From: Flavobacterium frigoris
GTDB lineage: Bacteria; Bacteroidota; Bacteroidia; Flavobacteriales; Flavobacteriaceae
Direction of reading: 5' to 3'
DNA: 64,000 nt
NCBI RefSeq assembly: GCF_900111075.1
Contig: NZ_FOFZ01000001.1
Span: 434,001-498,000, forward strand
In this document: one piece after another, positions 62,032-64,000 of the stretch
Layout: every line of letters starts with the position of its first letter
Numbering within the stretch: position 1 is the first letter of the stretch
Translations under genes and position numbers: made by a program
Notes under the pieces: model-generated
Databases searched by the model: none
Told to the model about the DNA's origin: nothing
What the model saw: the letters and a program-made list of their open reading frames with translations, nothing else

Positions 62032-62067
62032 AAGAGAAGTTACTTCATGTGGCTTCTCTTTTTTTTG
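62032..62067 (+). terminator. Terminator upstream of the NtrC-type regulator
   Basis: AAGAGAAG pairs with CTTCTCTT, followed by a run of T. It separates the PepSY-like array from the regulator gene. Confidence 0.8.
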
Positions 62068-62128
62068 TAATATTTTTATGAAAAGACAATTTTATTAGCC
62101 TTATTTTAGCATAAAATGTAGCCCAATA

Positions 62129-63460
62129 ATGCCGAAAATTTTATTAATTGAAGATGATATTTCATTTTGCAAACTATTAGAAAAGTTTCTAATCAAAAAC
62201 AGTTATGCCGTTACTACTTCATTTTCTGCTACTGAAGCTAGAAATGCAGTAAAAAAGGAAACTTTTGACTTGGTTCTAACTGATTTGCGTTTGCCAGATG
62301 ATGATGGCATTAGACTTATGACCGAAATTAAATCGGCGTTTCCTGATGTTCCGGTGATTTTAATGACTGGATACGCAGATGTTAATACTGCTGTAAAAGC
62401 TATAAAAAATGGCGCTACAGATTATATTTCGAAACCATTTAATCCTGAGGAAGTATTACTTGTTATTAAAAATGCATTGGAATCTGAAGATGTTTTGGAT
62501 CCAATACCAAAGAAAACGGTTAAATCTAAAACAGATTCTAAAGAAGAATTTGTCAAAGGAATTTCTAAAGCGTCTATTAAACTAGCTGAATATATAAATC
62601 TGGTGAGTCCAACCGATATGTCAGTGTTAATAATTGGCGAAAGTGGTACTGGGAAAGAAATTATTGCAAAAAGTATCCATCAGCAAAGTCTTCGTAATAA
62701 CAATAATTTTATAGCTGTTGATTGTGGAGCAATTCCGAAAGAACTTGCTGCAAGTGAATTCTTTGGTCATCTAAAGGGCTCTTTCACAGGCGCTATATCT
62801 GATAAAATAGGCTATTTTGAAGCTGCAAATGGCGGTACAGTATTTTTAGACGAAATAGGTAATTTGTCTTATGAAAACCAAATTCAATTATTAAGAGCTT
62901 TACAAGAGCGCAAGATAAAACCTGTAGGGAGCAATAAAGAAATAAAAGTAGATATCCGAATCCTGACGGCTACCAATGAAGACTTAAGGGAAGCAGTTAA
63001 GAATGGAGACTTTAGAGAAGATTTGTACCATCGAATCAATGAATTTTCTATTCATTCGCCAGCGCTGTCAGAACGGGAAGAAGATTTGATGTTGTTTGCT
63101 GAGTTTTTTCTTCAAAAAGCAAACGAACAATTAAACAAAGAAGTAATAGGTTTTTCGCCTGAAGTTGTAGCTATTTTTCAAAAATATCCATGGCCTGGTA
63201 ATTTACGAGAACTACAAAACTGTGTTAAAAGAGCTACGCTCTTAACGCAGACAGACTTTATTAAAGAGGCTGTTTTACCTATTGAATTTTTTCAAAAAAC
63301 GGAAAGTAACAGTGGTGATTTCTCATTGTCTGTAAATGAAAAAGATGCAATTGTAAATGCATTAGCTAGAACACAAAACAACAAATCTGAGGCTGCTAAA
63401 CTCCTTAAAATAACTCGTAAAACTTTGTATAATAAATTGAAATTATATGATATTAATTAA
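62129..63460 (+). CDS. Sigma-54-dependent response regulator (NtrC family)
   Basis: A 443-residue regulator: receiver domain (D9-D10, phosphoacceptor D52 in LVLTDLRLPDDDG, K in ISKPFNPEE), AAA+ domain (Walker A GESGTGKEIIAK, sigma-54 contact loop GSFTGA in place of GAFTGA, Walker B VFLDEIGNL, arginine-finger region FREDLYHRINEF) and a C-terminal Fis-type helix-turn-helix (ALARTQNNKSEAAKLLKITRKTLYNKL). It activates RpoN promoters when phosphorylated. The convergent hybrid-kinase gene overlaps its stop by 8 bases and may be its sensor. Confidence 0.94.
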   Translation: MPKILLIEDDISFCKLLEKFLIKNSYAVTTSFSATEARNAVKKETFDLVLTDLRLPDDDGIRLMTEIKSAFPDVPVILMTGYADVNTAVKAIKNGATDYISKPFNPEEVLLVIKNALESEDVLDPIPKKTVKSKTDSKEEFVKGISKASIKLAEYINLVSPTDMSVLIIGESGTGKEIIAKSIHQQSLRNNNNFIAVDCGAIPKELAASEFFGHLKGSFTGAISDKIGYFEAANGGTVFLDEIGNLSYENQIQLLRALQERKIKPVGSNKEIKVDIRILTATNEDLREAVKNGDFREDLYHRINEFSIHSPALSEREEDLMLFAEFFLQKANEQLNKEVIGFSPEVVAIFQKYPWPGNLRELQNCVKRATLLTQTDFIKEAVLPIEFFQKTESNSGDFSLSVNEKDAIVNALARTQNNKSEAAKLLKITRKTLYNKLKLYDIN

Positions 63461-64000
63461 TTGTTTTTTCGATTGCCATGATTAGTAAATCGACATCTTG
63501 ACTTATTTTTTCAAAGAGTGTTTGTAATTTTTTTTTGTCATAATCAGTCGACTCTATATTATTTAAAATGCGGGCTATTTTTGTAGCTTCTATTTGTTTG
63601 AACATGGGAGCCATTTGATGTGCAGTAGCTTTTACCGTTTCAAAATCACTATTATTTATAGCTTCTTCTAGAATTAAAAGATTGCTTTTTGTTGATTCTA
63701 TAAACGAAAACAATACACTTTTTACAGCTACTTCATCGTTTCCTAAGAAGGATTGTAGTGATTCTAATGTAAATAATTCGTTTGGATTCTTGATAGTTTT
63801 CGCTTCTTCTTGAAAAGGGATTTCCTGTTTGCTAAATATCGCTTCTATTGTCACCAAAAGTGTTTTTGTTGAAAAAGGTTTTTTTATAACAGTTGCAAAT
63901 CCGGCTTTTTCATACATCACTAATCCTAAGTCGCTTCGACCAGTTACAGCAACAATAGGTTGGTTGATATAATTTTGGGTTTCTTGCACTGCTTTCGCAA
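63453..64000 (-). CDS. C-terminal part of a hybrid sensor kinase with receiver and Hpt domains (truncated by window edge)
   Basis: The frame is open to the last base of the window, so the N terminus lies outside; the GTG at 63989 is internal. The visible part has the end of a receiver domain (QPIVAVTGRSDLG, IKKPFSTKTLLVTIEAIF, with the conserved K), then an Hpt domain whose phospho-histidine lies in KATAHQMAPMFKQI. Such multi-step kinases pass phosphate through the Hpt to a separate regulator. The neighbouring NtrC-type regulator is the obvious candidate partner. Confidence 0.87.
   Translation of the reverse strand, partial: AKAVQETQNYINQPIVAVTGRSDLGLVMYEKAGFATVIKKPFSTKTLLVTIEAIFSKQEIPFQEEAKTIKNPNELFTLESLQSFLGNDEVAVKSVLFSFIESTKSNLLILEEAINNSDFETVKATAHQMAPMFKQIEATKIARILNNIESTDYDKKKLQTLFEKISQDVDLLIMAIEKTIN

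Overview
The window is a chromosomal segment of a Bacteroidota bacterium, very probably a Flavobacterium (family Flavobacteriaceae). The evidence is an AT-rich sequence with few Shine-Dalgarno sites, repeated TAnnTTTG promoter boxes (the -7 element of the Bacteroidota primary sigma factor), an IPExxxVDY protein between rnc and pyk, a long PurF, a single-chain cytochrome b for succinate dehydrogenase, an OmpA/TSP3 porin, and gene orders such as acpP-fabF-rnc-IPExxxVDY-pyk. No rRNA, prophage, insertion sequence or CRISPR array was seen. One tRNA (anticodon CAU) is present.

Layout. 1-5.1 kb: the end of a fasciclin-domain protein, a 4-helix membrane protein, an RlpA-like protein, a CYTH protein, DNA polymerase IV, a PAS protein and a Bax-inhibitor-1 membrane protein. 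5.2-9.7 kb (minus): the acpP-fabF-rnc-IPExxxVDY-pyk block. 9.8-13.9 kb: purN, rnhA, a PfkB kinase and purF. 13.9-14.8 kb: a gene-free stretch with three copies of a structured RNA-like repeat. 14.8-18.0 kb: Mn-type SOD, a ComF-like protein and glycyl-tRNA synthetase. 18.4-22.5 kb: an apparent signalling island made of a LytTR regulator, a secreted protein with four identical 15-residue repeats, a TPR sensor kinase and a response regulator. 22.5-30.2 kb: thiL, a PfkB-type phosphofructokinase, lepA, dusB, a small exported protein, an FtsX-like permease and rbfA.

30.2-41.2 kb: repeats, then an AddA/RecB-like helicase-nuclease carrying an in-frame DUF559 endonuclease insert flanked by inverted GC-rich palindromes, kbl, an OmpA protein, an AddB-like nuclease and a small ABC transporter. 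41.2-44.8 kb (minus): an alpha/beta hydrolase, a TIGR00266 protein and Xaa-Pro aminopeptidase. 45.2-50.6 kb: an HTH/ImmA-like regulator and sdhCAB. 50.8-56.3 kb: an omega-amidase-like hydrolase, an Ig-like lipoprotein, methylmalonyl-CoA epimerase, the tRNA, a tiny protein resembling a sorting tail, and divergent ribE/pdxA. 56.4-60.3 kb: the DUF177-rpmF-fabH-accB-accC lipid block. 60.5-64 kb: four tandem secreted PepSY-like paralogues, an NtrC-type regulator, and the end of a hybrid kinase with an Hpt domain.

Most genes are core housekeeping. The parts that stand out are (i) the multi-copy peptide precursor and its sensor genes at 18.4-22.5 kb, (ii) the DUF559 palindrome element embedded in frame in a recombination helicase, (iii) the triplicated structured element after purF, whose hairpin loops are all GNRA, and (iv) the PepSY-like tandem array beside a sigma-54 activator. 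Functional statements come from reading motifs by eye; no database search was run.
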